Assembly: GCF_001949145.1 (NCBI RefSeq)
Contig: NW_019091364.1
Location: forward strand, 3,741,964-3,805,963
Source of the DNA: Acanthaster planci
Taxonomy: Eukaryota; Echinodermata; Asteroidea; Valvatida; Acanthasteridae
Reading direction: 5' to 3'
Length of the DNA stretch: 64,000 bases
Shown: positions 33,148 through 44,710 of the stretch, in pieces
How positions within the stretch are numbered: position 1 is the first letter of the stretch
Layout: every line of letters begins with the position of its first letter
Made by a program: the position numbers and the translations under genes
The notes under the pieces: generated by a model
The model's database searches: none
What the model saw: only the letters and a program-made list of their open reading frames with translations
Told to the model about the DNA's origin: nothing

Positions 33148-36100
33148 GTCCAGAAACAAGCAGGGATGCTATTCTGTCGTTTCGAGGGCTGGAATGTGAC
33201 GGGCATTTAACAAGGACAAATACTCTTAACGCGAGGTTGACATGAATTCTGGCGTCTAATTTGTACTCAAGAATACCCCCCCCGTCTTCAGTTGATGTAT
33301 GTTGAAGGGACACAGCAGCCGGTTTTGACTCCAAGCACAGTAGCCGGCGGCCACACCCTCTCAAAGTATGAAAGTTTGCGTGACTTCTTAAAGACGAGCT
33401 TTAGACCCATCTTATCCACGACGGTTTATTCTGAACGCCGCGCTTTCATGATGCGACGTATGCGCGAATTTCATTGTTTTTTCTTCGTGGCTTTACAGAA
33501 AGAGGACAAACAAGCACGTACAAAAACAAATAACGTGAATGCGTTTAATGTCGATAAAGATATAATGAAATAGAGAAAGAAATATCAAAATCATACTTAC
33601 ATCTTGATTTTAAAATCAAGTTGGCTTCAAACCAACGAAATTCACTTTCCTACCGACACTGTCCCACCAAGGTAGCTTTCCCCTTGTTCTGTCCCTTTCA
33701 GAATGTTCTTAAATTCTAATTCAGGTGGTGTTTCTGACCGGCGCACCCATGACTTTATCACGAAGCCATTTTGTGATAAGCCAGGAATTTCTCGTGCCTC
33801 GCGGCTGCCATTAAAGGGGAAACGAAAACCCGACACACGTCAAAAATGGGTCATCAGAACTATTTCTGCATAGATAGCAGCTACTAGCTGAGGCTAATAA
33901 CCTATTCTACGCGAGTTCCACCACTCAAGAGGCATCGGTTTTAACCGGTGGAACTCTTATGAAATGGGGGGGGGTTAGCAGGCCCTGGGCGGGATTTCTC
34001 ACTATATCCTACCTGAGGGTTGAGTGTGTCATCTTCGCTCATCACAATTAGCCTAACGAGCTTCCCACTATCAGCGACGATTTATACCGAGTGCAGGAAT
34101 ATCCGTCACGTTGGATCGGAGGATAATGCACGAGAAGAGGATGCTCTAATATTAATTATGGCCAGATCCTCTTCCGGGTTGTATGGTTGTGTTTCTGAGG
34201 TTGAATGGGGGCTCGCTGGGTCGTTGCTAGGCAATGACGTTTGCCCATGGGCTTGCACCGTTGCGATTCCCCCGGGTTTTATCTTGAAAGCACAAAATGA
34301 CAATGTGTACGGATACGTCGAGGAATTAGACATAGTTGGTGAACCTCGGTGCCTCTGGGATGCGATGGCGAGAAGGTGAAAATCTAAGATACTCCCCTGG
34401 GGAAAAGGACTGAGGACAATTGAACGACATCTATTATTCAACCACGCATTACATTATCGAGTTTCTACAAACCATAACCAGCTTTCGCCATTTGTTCATC
34501 ATGAAGTCGTAATAAAACCCATACTCTTCCCGAGTAATATTTACACAGCGTTATCAAAGCAGAAATCTGATCGTAGTCATTGTGATGAATTATAAATGCA
34601 GCCGCTTTTGAAAAAAAAAATAAAGGAAAAAGCAAATGTCATTTGATGTTGTAAGCAAATCCCCGTGTATTGATCCATGAGCCCAAATAAAGCCCTGTGA
34701 CGTCTTGCCAAGCTTGTATCTGGAAACCAAAGAACAAAGCATCCTGTCAACACGAACTGAGTTTGGTCTTATTCCTCAACGTCTCTTAAAAAGTCGTTTT
34801 TTTTTTTAAATCCCTGTGGTGCAACTATAAAGCCATCTCCCTCCATCCTTAATCGAAGCACCGGTCTTCATTATTGCTTCTAAATATACGACCAGATAAT
34901 AAAATTAAGTAACGCCCCCTCACATATCAGGCCATACCATCTGCTGGGTGCAATAGACTGAAAATATTTCAGCCGCGGTCCGACCTGTTACAAAAAGCCT
35001 GCGGATTTGAATTATTGGTAGCGGAATGCAGTCCACGGCTCTCCCCTCGAAGAGTAGATTAGTGTGGGCCATTTATGGTAGATAAACGTGTATCACATAC
35101 ACTGAATGAACTGTCTTCAATGTTTTTGTTTTGTTTGTTTTTCCCCTGTTTGGTGAATATATATTTATAACGGCGTTTCATAATTTTTATTTTTACTTTT
35201 ATTTTAATTATGAATCATTTTCCATACTCTTATCTTTTTATATTCCCTTCTACTGATATGTGACGCCTTTAGATTATTGTAAATGGGGTTTTATCGGCGA
35301 CCCTGATGTGGCTGCCTACCCTGTATATTTTAATTGAATAAACCAGAATAAATATATACACATGGGTACTGCATGGGTACTTGTGGAAACAGATAGAGGC
35401 GTGCCGTTTTGGAAAGCGTGTCCTATGAATAGGCAAATTTCTAAGCAAAATAAAGCATTACATACCGCTACGAACCAAAACAAAGAAACTTGAAAGAGTA
35501 TAACGGCCATTGGTCTTCACGCTGGTGACCATGTTCATGTACTGCAAAACGCAGTTCATTTCTTCTGACTTTTCCTTGTGCATCGCTGTTACGACAGGTA
35601 CCCATCCTCTTTGTGACGCAACATTTACTTATCATTGACCATTATGGACATTTCTGTTTTTTAATTGATCACTCAAATGAACAAAAAAGGCCCCAGGATG
35701 TTTCAATGCAAGTTGACCAGGAAATGAAGCGAGCTTCACCACCACTCATGCCTCTTAAAAATCAGTACTCATAACTTGTTACTTCTGAACTTGATACTTA
35801 CATTTTTGAATTCTATTTTGTTGGACACCAGCAAATTACTTGGTGCAAATGTGTCGTAAATGATTTTTAAAAGAGGGTGAAAAGGATAACTATTTTTGTC
35901 CCGGAATACAGGGGCAGATCCTGGGTGTTGCTCCCCCCCACTTATTTCCAACTGTTTTTTTTCTTTCAGTCAAAAAAGCACAACCACAATGTCATGTAGC
36001 ACACCCTCCCCCGTTTGATCAAATTTTCCCCTCCCCCGCTCCTGAAATGTAGGCTGTTTATATAAGACGGTTTTCTCTATCTTGCATAGCCCTTGCCCTT

Positions 36101-36721
36101 TCAAAAATACTTTTGCAGAATTTGTGCACTAGCGAAGACAAATCCTCAAGAAATTCCGAATCCATTATCGCAACTAGGGGTTACACTTTTGCCGAGCAAA
36201 CATCAAAACACGACAAGGCCCGCAGGTGGTTTTCATGAAATATAAATGCCGTATCTATTGTTCAATTTAATATCGGCACTCCAAATTCGCACGGCAATTG
36301 GCGTTCGCTCCTTACAAGGTCAGGGAGTCATTTGACGGCCCACTCGCCTTCTCTTCCCCCGCTCTCCGATCGCTGCATCAGCTAGGTGCCATAAAGGAAC
36401 CTTTTCAGTTTTTGTCTCGTCATTGTGTGTTTTCCGTCTCGACCGAGGGCGATCCTCCCGATCAATGTAATATATCACTCGTGCGCGAATGTAATTTGTT
36501 ATTTCAAACCGCATCCGCGGTTTTGTGATTTAAGGTGTCCATTTCTCGGCAACCTCCGGCGCCAGACAGACAGGGAAAAAGACGCCCATTATCATCATGG
36601 ATGATCAATTTCCCAGCATTTGTAATAGGAATCAGTTGTAAGGATATATAAGGCGTGTAATCGGTTCCTAGGTGCAATACAGTTGGGAGGAATAATTGAT
36701 TGGGGCATCCATAACCACCGG
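33148..36721. other. Shared upstream region of the divergent bursicon-like pair
   Basis: About 3.6 kb between the two start codons. It contains a 10-bp-arm hairpin (GAGTTCCACC / GGTGGAACTC, about 33912-33956), C/G homopolymer runs, and the TATA box of the plus gene at 36645. No recognisable coding exon; the frames at 34020-34441 overlap on both strands and match nothing. It may hold shared regulatory elements. Confidence 0.45.
36645..36651 (+). promoter_or_regulatory. TATA box of the plus-strand bursicon-like gene
   Basis: TATATAA followed by GG lies 71-77 bases before the ATG at 36722. This predicts transcription starting near 36675-36680 with a ~45-base 5' UTR in the same exon, which supports exon 1 as the true first exon. 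Confidence 0.55.
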
Positions 36722-37099
36722 ATGAAGACTGTTAGTCTGTCACGGTGTAAAGCTGAGGGGAAAATGCACCAATGCAATCGGAATAACCGAGGACTTCAAC
36801 AACGCAACACAAGAGCAGGCCTCACCTTCGCGAGTAGGGGGCCTCTGGTGTTACTTTTCTTCCTGCTGACAGCGCAGTTGCACCACCCCGAGCACTCCGG
36901 CAGGGGGTGGGTGGCAACGGCCGCCCTGTCCCAGTTCTGTGGACTGGAGACCATCCGGATTGAGGTGGAGAGGAGCTTTCGGGAGGGGGACACGGGCGTC
37001 ACCCGCCGGTGCCGCGGCAATGTAACACTGACCAGTTGCGAGGGACAATGTCTCTCATCCGTAGCCCCAAGCGTAGTATCGAAAGATGGATTTGTAAAG
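36722..37099 (+). CDS. Plus-strand bursicon-like gene, exon 1
   Basis: 378 nt, 126 codons, ending SKDGFVK before donor GTAAGG. Carries the signal sequence and the first four knot cysteines (C73, C97, C106, C110). Confidence 0.85.
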
Positions 37100-40000
37100 G
37101 TAAGGTACCGTATGTACGGTGACTCCTCATCACCCTCTGTATTGCATATACAAATTCTACTTGAACCAAATACAGTGCTTCGTGTTTCTTACATAACAAA
37201 AACAAACAACTAGAAGATGTACCCGAATTTACATCAATTCAATTAAACTAATCCAACATATAAGGACTGGCAAACGTAGGCACAGAAAAGCAGCCAAAAT
37301 ACATCAGTTTTATTCCTCATTGAAAGGTGAATAGTAAAGTACAAATCCTTGTTGAAAATCTTGCATCTATAAAGCTGATCCTGAAAACTCGAGAGGTAAC
37401 AAAATATACGTCATTTTCAATGGAGAAAGGCAAACATGCTCGATAAGGCCGGAGTGCGGGCGCTCTCGGAATCCCTTAAATTTTCCCATTGTACCTGTTA
37501 CGAGGCCCAGTAGAATCAGTGTCACGGCGCCATCCAATGTTTTCTCTCAATCCAACCCCCCCGACACAAATTCTTTGACCAAAACGGGGGGGGGGCACAA
37601 GGGTAATCCTTTTGTCGTTCGGAATAGCTGTAGATTGGTTGCAGTTTAGCTGTAAATACGTAAGAAATAATCTACAGTTGAACAAAGGAGTGACGTCACA
37701 GAAATAGTTTCACTCAGTACGAGCGTTTCACAATAGTGCGCCTGCTAGAGTTTGCAACTCCTTGGCCAATCACAATGCGCGAAATCTGTCGACCCTATAT
37801 TCAGTGCGTTTGGAAAGCGGTCGACAGATTTCGCGCATTGTGATCGGCCAACGCGTTTCAAACTCTTGGAGGCGCACCATTGTGAATCGCCCGTATTTAT
37901 TGTAGGGTTACTGCCGTAGGTCAAAATATTTCATTACTGGACAGCTGTTACAAATCTGAATAGGTGAGGTTAGGCCAAAAAGTCTCTGGTTTCTGGTCAG
38001 GGGCTGACCCCAAAAGCGGTGTGGGAACGCGTTTTTTTTAAGCCCTCACTTTTTTCCCTAGAAATGATGTATACATGTACGTACATGTGCTTATACGCAC
38101 GTACCGCAACTACAAATACCGAAATAAACTGGTTCCCAGATGTAAATGTTTAATACAGAAATGACGTGATCCGAAAAGAGTGCCTGACTAAATGTATGGG
38201 GGCCTATCGATCCTTTATTGTACCCATTACCGTACCCCATTAAAACACGTTAAAATTACACAGTAGCAGGATTCCAGTCGATCAAGTAAGTTTGGCAGCT
38301 TTTGGACATCATATTATACCAAATAAACAGATGTCTAAATCAAGGAAACCGAGATTAAATAATCTGTTTCTTTAATGTGTCTAATTATTTGAGTAAATGG
38401 TAATTATAATCTGTTTTAGTATGATATCTTCTTTCGTATGATACCAAGAAACCCACATATGAATCACACATGACTGAGCACAAAGTTGTTTAATGGAACG
38501 TGTCAGAAATGGCTTTGCACCAGATGCATCACAGGTTTGCACCAGATGCATCACAGGTTTCCACAGCGTGGAGCATTAAGTACACTACCAGAATGATTAA
38601 TTCAAAGACAACCACAGAATAGGATCCTATTCTTGCCACAGCATAGCCCCAGTGTTCTTCCGCATGCCCCCCATTTCTTTCAATGTAAACTTTTGCCCTT
38701 GTTACCATCGCTTTTAAACATGCATTATGGAGATTCTGGCAAACATTACGTGATTCTGGCAAAAAAGCAATCTCTGAACAGTACGAATTCAACATCAAAA
38801 CGGCTGTTTGGCGCAAGTTCCGACTTGCTCCATTAAACCACTCCGTGCTTAGTCATCTGTGACGGAAATCTGAATTTCTTGGGCTGAGTTCGGGTGGCTT
38901 GTTCTCGTTTGTTCGCAAACAGCTCGAACGCCGGGAACGTGCAACCGGTTATTACAGCGGGTGGTTAGTTGCGGAAAGCAACATACAACATGGCAGCGTC
39001 TTTGTGCATTCTTCGAGAGTTATAATGTCGGATAACTGGGCTAACTTCTTTACTCTCCATTAAAAAAAATCCTGTCAGGGAAAATTATTAATGTTAATTT
39101 TGCAAAACTTCCCATTGTCTCCGGCTTTGTAAGCCACATCGATACTTTTTGCGGCTGTTTAAAGATCAAATCCCACGAGTTCTTCCGTGTGTTCGTGTAA
39201 AATCCTGACGAGGAGGTGGTGTGTGATCCTGTTCTGAGAACAGTGTTCTTGGGTCGTGTTCCCACCGTTTGAGCGTGAGAACACGAAATCCGTGTCAAGA
39301 ACAGGCCACCCGAACTCGACCTTGGTGTCAAACGAAAGAGGACATCACAATGAAACTGATCATGGTTACCGTTTACTAAACTGATTAAAGGGATAACAGA
39401 AACAAACAAATAATTTTGTTAATCCCAGTTTCCTTTTTTTTAAGGACACCCTCGTAGAGTGTTGTGGCATGAGTGTGTCAATTTCTGGGACCAAAATGGT
39501 GGATAATGCCTAATTTCACACGGACAATAAGAATGCAATGACTGTATACTTTAGTGCCTATAATAATGATCAGCCAATTTTGGTACCAAACTTGGAAGTT
39601 GGCGATACTCCCTCTATATGCTGTTCTGGTAAATTCCTATGAGCAACGCGTAAAGAGGAATCTCTAAGTAAGTCGGATGTGGCGATTTTACGGAGATCGA
39701 ACTGTAGGAGCATCGAACAGAAGCGGGTGAGGTGACACGTACCTGAGATGTAGCGCCACCAACGGCATTCATTTGGAAAACCTTAAACGTCTACTGGAAA
39801 CCACTAGTAGTCTTGGAAATTCACAAGAACAAATGTGATCGGGAAAGGCTAGCCTGTTTTTTCACGTCTGATGTCTGTGATGAGAACTTCAAAACAAAAG
39901 TTCTCCGAAACCAACAGTTGAATTCGATATTTGAGCCTTGTTTGAGCACTTTCACTTATATTAGCTCCCAACAAAATGATTTTTCCCCTCGATGAAGTCC

Positions 40001-41991
40001 CTTTGAAAATCTATATGGCCTAAATCTCCTCCGAAAGAACACAGTCAACCAAGTAACCGATTCCATTTGAGCCCGTTATATAGCTTCCCTGAAATGTCAC
40101 GACCGCCGGTGACCTCTGCAGGCCTTGTAATGTCAGAAAATACTCTCTCCGGGTCTCTACGAAAGGTCCAAGAAAGTTACGAAAATAAGATGGTTAGCAA
40201 AAAGTTTCTGCGTCCGGAATAAACAGTTTTGAATAAGAGATTCGTTTCCTCAATACAAAGACGGAAAGGTCGCGATCCATGACACTTTGTTGAATTGGAC
40301 CGCTACATCATTCGTATAAATTCGCATTGACATTTTTGTTTTATTCTGTGATCCAGCCAGCAGAGTTCTTTGGCCCCCTGTCCTGTGTAAGCAAGGCATT
40401 TTAAAACCCTCGATTTCTACATTGTACAGGACCAAAAAAAAAAAAAAAAAAAAAAAAAAGCCTGCACGGTTTCTCAATATTATGAACGACGCTGTATTGG
40501 ATTACACTTTGAACAGTAGCGGGAAACTGCTTGTCCGGGAATGGGTACAAAGCCTCAATTCTCCTGTGGCAGACTATTATGCCATCTATTGTTCGTGGAT
40601 ACATTTCCCCGCAGTTCAGTGCGGGGAAATGGACTCTCCAGCATAACCTAGGCATCTGGTTGTTGATCTTGGACGGCCATTGTACAGGAGACCTACACCT
40701 GTCAATAATCAGTATAATCAAAAGTTATAGCCAGTTACCAATATTCCTTGAACTAGAATTGGATTACACGTAGGCCTATTGATATTTGAAGGTTTATATA
40801 AAAATTATGTCACTGTGCATCATTTTTGAATTCTGTGTGGTTTGGGGGTCTGCTATCCTGCGGCAACACAGGACACGTAGGCCTATGCCCGAAATTGTCT
40901 CGACACAGACCACACGCCTTTTTTTTAAAGGTGCACTGAAGCAGGTAGCTTCTGCGGAGAGTATGTTGCAATATAATTTAGATCTCATGCACCCCTTAGC
41001 TCGTGATAGATAGAACATGGGCCATTTCACCTGTTCTCTCGATCTTCGGATCACAAAGTGGATTCTTTTCAAGTGTATGCTTGTCAGTCCATCAATTCGA
41101 TCCAGGCAGATGAAGAAACGGTACAATGGTAAAAAAATATATTCCCCAGAGTCTACTGTCTCACCTGTTTTAGCTTCTACCGCCTGGTTTGTGGGCGTAA
41201 TCCGGGGATTTTGACATGTCAGGACTAAAGTGCTTTTCTCGGGCCACCTTTCAGGGACGGTTTATGGAGCTCCAGTTTGTTTGAATGCATCACTGTTGAC
41301 GCCTCAAACAGGCACTTCTTTTGCCGAGATGACTTATGCAACGTCTGTCTATACCCTTTCGCAATTCTGCCTCTGTTCTCGTGACCTCATTGTTCATTTC
41401 GCTCATTTGGAATCCGGGTCAGTATCGGAAAAAGGCTATAAGTTACTCGATCTGCCGTAAGTCACACACTGTGATGTTAATACAGGAAACCGTATATTTA
41501 CCAAAATAAAGACATTATTTTATGAAGATACTGAATTAGCAATAGGCAAAAATCCAGTACGAAGCATAGTTGAGTCATGAACACACCTGGTCGTGTATAC
41601 ACAAATATTTGTAAACATTATGAAGAGCCTGTGAGGTGACGTATAACAGCTTGCTATCTCCGGTCAGGAATAGCACGAACGTAGTGTAAGTTTAGAAAAT
41701 TTTGAAGGGATATAACACACCAGAAAAAACAAAACCACCCCCCCAAAAAAAACAACCCCCCCCAAAAAAAATAAAAACAAAAATAAAACACGCATGGCTA
41801 CAAGTTGACGTGTGATTTCTCTCCTGCTTTAATTACAGAAGTGTGACTGCTGTCGAGAAGTCCAGATGCAGTCGACCAAAGTCCAACTTGCACAGTGTGT
41901 GACGGATGAGGGGGCTTGCTTATCGGACTACGTGCACGAGATGGTCATTCAAGAGCCGTCGAAGTGCGAGTGTCGACCCTGCAGCCAGTGA
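36722..41991 (+). CDS. Bursicon-family secreted cystine-knot protein (beta/partner-of-bursicon-like), two exons
   Basis: Exons 36722-37099 and 41839-41991 (GT-AG, phase 0) give 176 aa. The ATG at 36722 fits the TATA box; ATG 36764 (residue 15) has a better context and is the alternative. A hydrophobic core GPLVLLFFLLTAQL (40-53) acts as signal peptide after an unusually long basic N-region. The mature knot reads FC-x23-C-x8-CEGQC-x17-CDCC-x14-C, then CECRPC near the end. The blocks CEGQC and PSVVSKDGFVKKCDCC resemble insect partner of bursicon. Sequon NVT at 100. There are 12 mature cysteines: the canonical 11 plus an extra one at 153. The 4.7 kb intron holds a palindromic MITE (37717-37897), another MITE (38881-39322) and a 26-A run. 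Likely a dimerising neurohormone for an LGR receptor; the partner could be the neighbouring product. Confidence 0.88.
37717..37897. mobile_element. Palindromic MITE, copy 2 (bursicon-like gene intron)
   Basis: Same element as 5240-5415. Arms are GTTTCACAATAGTGCGCC ... GCGCGAAATCTGTCGACC and the reverse complement ending GTGAATCGCCCGTATT, around a loop with CAGTGCGTTTGGAAAGC. Confidence 0.75.
38518..38561 (+). repeat. 22-bp tandem duplication
   Basis: GCACCAGATGCATCACAGG followed by TTT occurs twice in direct succession in the bursicon-like gene intron. Confidence 0.85.
38881..39322. mobile_element. MITE with GAGTTCGGGTGG ends (bursicon-like gene intron)
   Basis: Left end GAGTTCGGGTGGCTTGTTCT and right end AGAACAGGCCACCCGAACTC are inverted repeats with one mismatch over 20 bases. 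Further in, GGAACGTGC and its counterpart extend the similarity. About 440 bp, non-coding. A short CTTGG flank on both sides may be a target duplication. Confidence 0.5.
40434..40459 (+). repeat. Run of 26 A
   Basis: Uninterrupted poly(A) in the bursicon-like gene intron. It could be the tail of an inserted retrocopy, but the sequence in front shows no recognisable gene or SINE boxes. Confidence 0.9.
40602..40631. repeat. Perfect hairpin, 12-bp arms
   Basis: CATTTCCCCGCA and TGCGGGGAAATG flank a six-base loop GTTCAG. It is isolated, with no terminator-like or RNA-gene context. Confidence 0.8.
41839..41991 (+). CDS. Plus-strand bursicon-like gene, exon 2
   Basis: 153 nt after acceptor AATTACAG. 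Encodes KCDCCREVQMQSTKVQLAQC and the ending PSKCECRPCSQ, then TGA. Includes the extra cysteine in DEGACLSD. Confidence 0.88.
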   Translation, partial: KCDCCREVQMQSTKVQLAQCVTDEGACLSDYVHEMVIQEPSKCECRPCSQ

Positions 41992-42096
41992 TGTCAGCGC
42001 AGTTCAGAACACCAGTGTCACTGTACACGTAGAGATCATCGCACAGCTGCTTCCCGCACAGAACTTTTTGTACTGGCACGGAGGAGTTCGCCTTCA

Positions 42097-42730
42097 TATA
42101 GAAGTGTATTTAGGACATGGTTAAAAAAAATACTATTTCGTACATATGGATTAGTATTTCGTACGTACGGATTAGTATTTCGAACGTACGATTTTTGAGC
42201 TGATGTCTGTGGTTGTGTTTCAACTAATGATGCGATCTGGAGAATATCAGGATACCCTTTTCTCCTGTACAATCCGTATTTCCTTAAATGACGATGTAGG
42301 TGTCTCTTTATGTAACCATTCCGTGGTTAAGAGCGAGGCACGAGAGTATCGCCTTCTGACTGAAACCAAGCTGAAATTACAATGTAATAATCTCTTGACG
42401 ATCCATGTCAACGTTTGATTTGGACAGGAATTTCAGCACCTCACATTCAAATGAAAGCACCATCAGTAACATCTGATAAGATTTATTGCCTTACCGTATA
42501 CTACAGTACAAGTATAGAGGTATATTGCCGTTCGTGTACTGCGACGTACTTCGACATACATACGAAATACTAATCCGTGCGTACGAAATAGTACATCGTG
42601 CGTACGAGACTGTAATCCGCACGTACAAAATAGTAAATCGTACGTACGGATTGGTAATCCGTACGTACGACATACTAATCTGTACGTACGAAATAGTATT
42701 TTTTAACCATGTCCTAAATACACTTCCATA
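42097..42730. mobile_element. Foldback element with 21-bp satellite arms
   Basis: The ends are inverted repeats of about 45 bp: TATAGAAGTGTATTTAGGAC then ATGGTTAAAAA on the left, the reverse complement on the right. Inside each end are 21-bp units around CGTACGTACGGATTAGTATTT: two to three on the left and about seven on the right (42563-42700), in opposite orientation. A unique ~330 bp centre lies between. It begins 105 bp after the bursicon-like stop codon, possibly inside the 3' UTR. Confidence 0.7.
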
Positions 42731-43637
42731 CCTCCATGGCAAACAAAAGGTGTCAGAAGAACTTCTATCTAATCCTCTTTTTTGCTCCAAATACAAATAC
42801 ATGTAGTAAGTTTTCCGACTGTAACACTGAGTAGGCCTGCTTGGGAAAAATCTATCAAGCAATACCGCTTTGATTGTAGCAGCTGCATTCTTACATAGGG
42901 CCTGAGCCACAAGAGGCCTTGGCCAAAGAAGCCTCACGGTAAACTGTCGCAGCTCAACCGTGACGATGCGTAACAAACAAAAATATTGTAATTGTAAATA
43001 TTGTTCAGATCTGAAAATTGACAGGGTTTCCGTGCATGGATAGGAGGATGCAAGTTAAAGTGATATCTGCAACAAACTTTGAATTATTTCGTCTTTGGGC
43101 AAACTAACACTGAGCATGAAAAGGGAGTTTTAGAAAGGATAATATTTTCCGAAATATAGGTGTTTTGCGAAGTGCGTTTTATACCAAGACTGTTGAATCG
43201 CTTGAACAGGTTAGCCTGCCAACAGAACAGGCGATTTTGGAGTGTAATCTTGTGAAGGACAGTGTTTGTACAATGTACATGCAACGGTCGAATTAATCAA
43301 GACCCCTTTCTGTCATTAATATTGCCTACCGTGGCCTCCTCATTAGGCTTCGAAAGACTGTTAATGGAGTGCTGCGAGATCTAAATGCTGCTCTGGTAGC
43401 TTCTGTTATAAGCGCAGGCACCTGATCCGGCCCTGTTCACGCATGTCCATGTAAACAATGGTAACGCCATCACTGGTTATTTGCAGCGGCCCCCTTTAAT
43501 GGTGGTTAGAATTCTGACCGAGCCACTGTTCTGTGGCAGTCGCCCTGTACAAAACCGAACACAGTGCTAACGGCCATTCAAGGGGGACACCAGGAGTGTC
43601 CAAGGACGTCAATGACTGTCTACAGAGGCTTTTCGTG

Positions 43638-43733
43638 GTAGCCATCTTGCAGAGCAGGTCTTTTATTCCACAGGGAAGCTTCCTTTTTGCATACCTTGTG
43701 GAACAAAAGCACTGGCCTTCAACATGACAGCTA
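43638..43733. repeat. Small palindromic element, copy B
   Basis: GCCATCTTGC...CTTTTATTCCACAGGGAAGC is mirrored by TACCTTGTGGAACAAAAGCA. It closely matches copy A (22283-22357) in reverse complement. Confidence 0.55.
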
Positions 43734-44710
43734 TGTATACCCTCTATACAAGCGAGTTGGGCAGCGGTTTGGGGAGGGCAAATAAGACATTGAAGCTATA
43801 CTGCCAGTTTAGCAGTGGAGGAGGTGAGCGGTGGGTGAGATTGAATTGTATCAGGTCCGCCAAAGGACTGTTGAACATGTTAAACTGGTCGTTTCTTATC
43901 CGTGTCTGAGCACTGCACGAACATTCTCCTTTGGCACGAAAATGTAAATGGTGTATTATTACTGTATATTTCAATGGTGTAAGTGGCGTAATGATTATTG
44001 AGACGGCTCTTTTCAGGCCAAATTTTAGAAACTGGTAATAAATCGTAGCTATGGAAGACTACTAGTTTCAAAATATAGAATTGGTTAAAAAGTACTTCAA
44101 TTACTTGAAACGAAGTGTAACTGCATTTTCAGTAAATCTGTGCTTTTAATTTCCCAGCCCGTATTTACAATGAAAGAAATCACTGTGCCACCATTTTAGA
44201 TAACTTTGCAAGTTTAACCTTACTTTAAAAACAGTAACCCCGGATCTGGATCACAACACACAAAATGAAATAAAAGCAAAACAGATTCAAGTGCTTCGTA
44301 ACACTAGAGTATATCAATTTAACTTCCAGTTATCGTAAAGCAGTTATACTCCGCTACATAAAGTCTTTATGCTGGTATATTTAGACAAAAATTATAACAA
44401 ACGATAAAGGTGAGACAGTGTTTACAGTCCAATGGTGTCCCCAAGGTTTGTCAAGCTGTGAGCACCTCAGGGGCCGAGTAACTCAAATGTGGTAGGAGTA
44501 AACCCAGTTCTTTGGTCTTGCCAAACTGCTCGATCTCAGGTTCTGTATCTCCAGTCGGTCCATAGATCCGACTTCATAATTATGGAAGGCCACGGTAATC
44601 AGGCTTAGCCGATACTTGTGAGATTGACTGTTGCTGGCGAGTGCCAAGATGACCAGGGCGACAATTTTATGGTCTGGGTCTGGTAATTCGGCCTGGTTTG
44701 CAGAAATTAT

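Noticed and set aside
32723..33364. 213-aa minus-strand frame overlapping the bursicon-like exon 1
   Set aside because: Different frame from the signal-peptide and cysteine-knot frame; a shadow of exon 1 continuing into the intron.
38529..38816. 95-aa minus-strand frame with a hydrophobic stretch
   Set aside because: It lies in the bursicon-like gene intron and ends in the 22-bp tandem duplication; the hydrophobic segment alone does not support a gene.
42486..42806. Protein with seven-residue repeats (AYEILIR-type)
   Set aside because: The reading frame is a by-product of the 21-bp satellite units inside the foldback element; the opposite strand is open in the same way.
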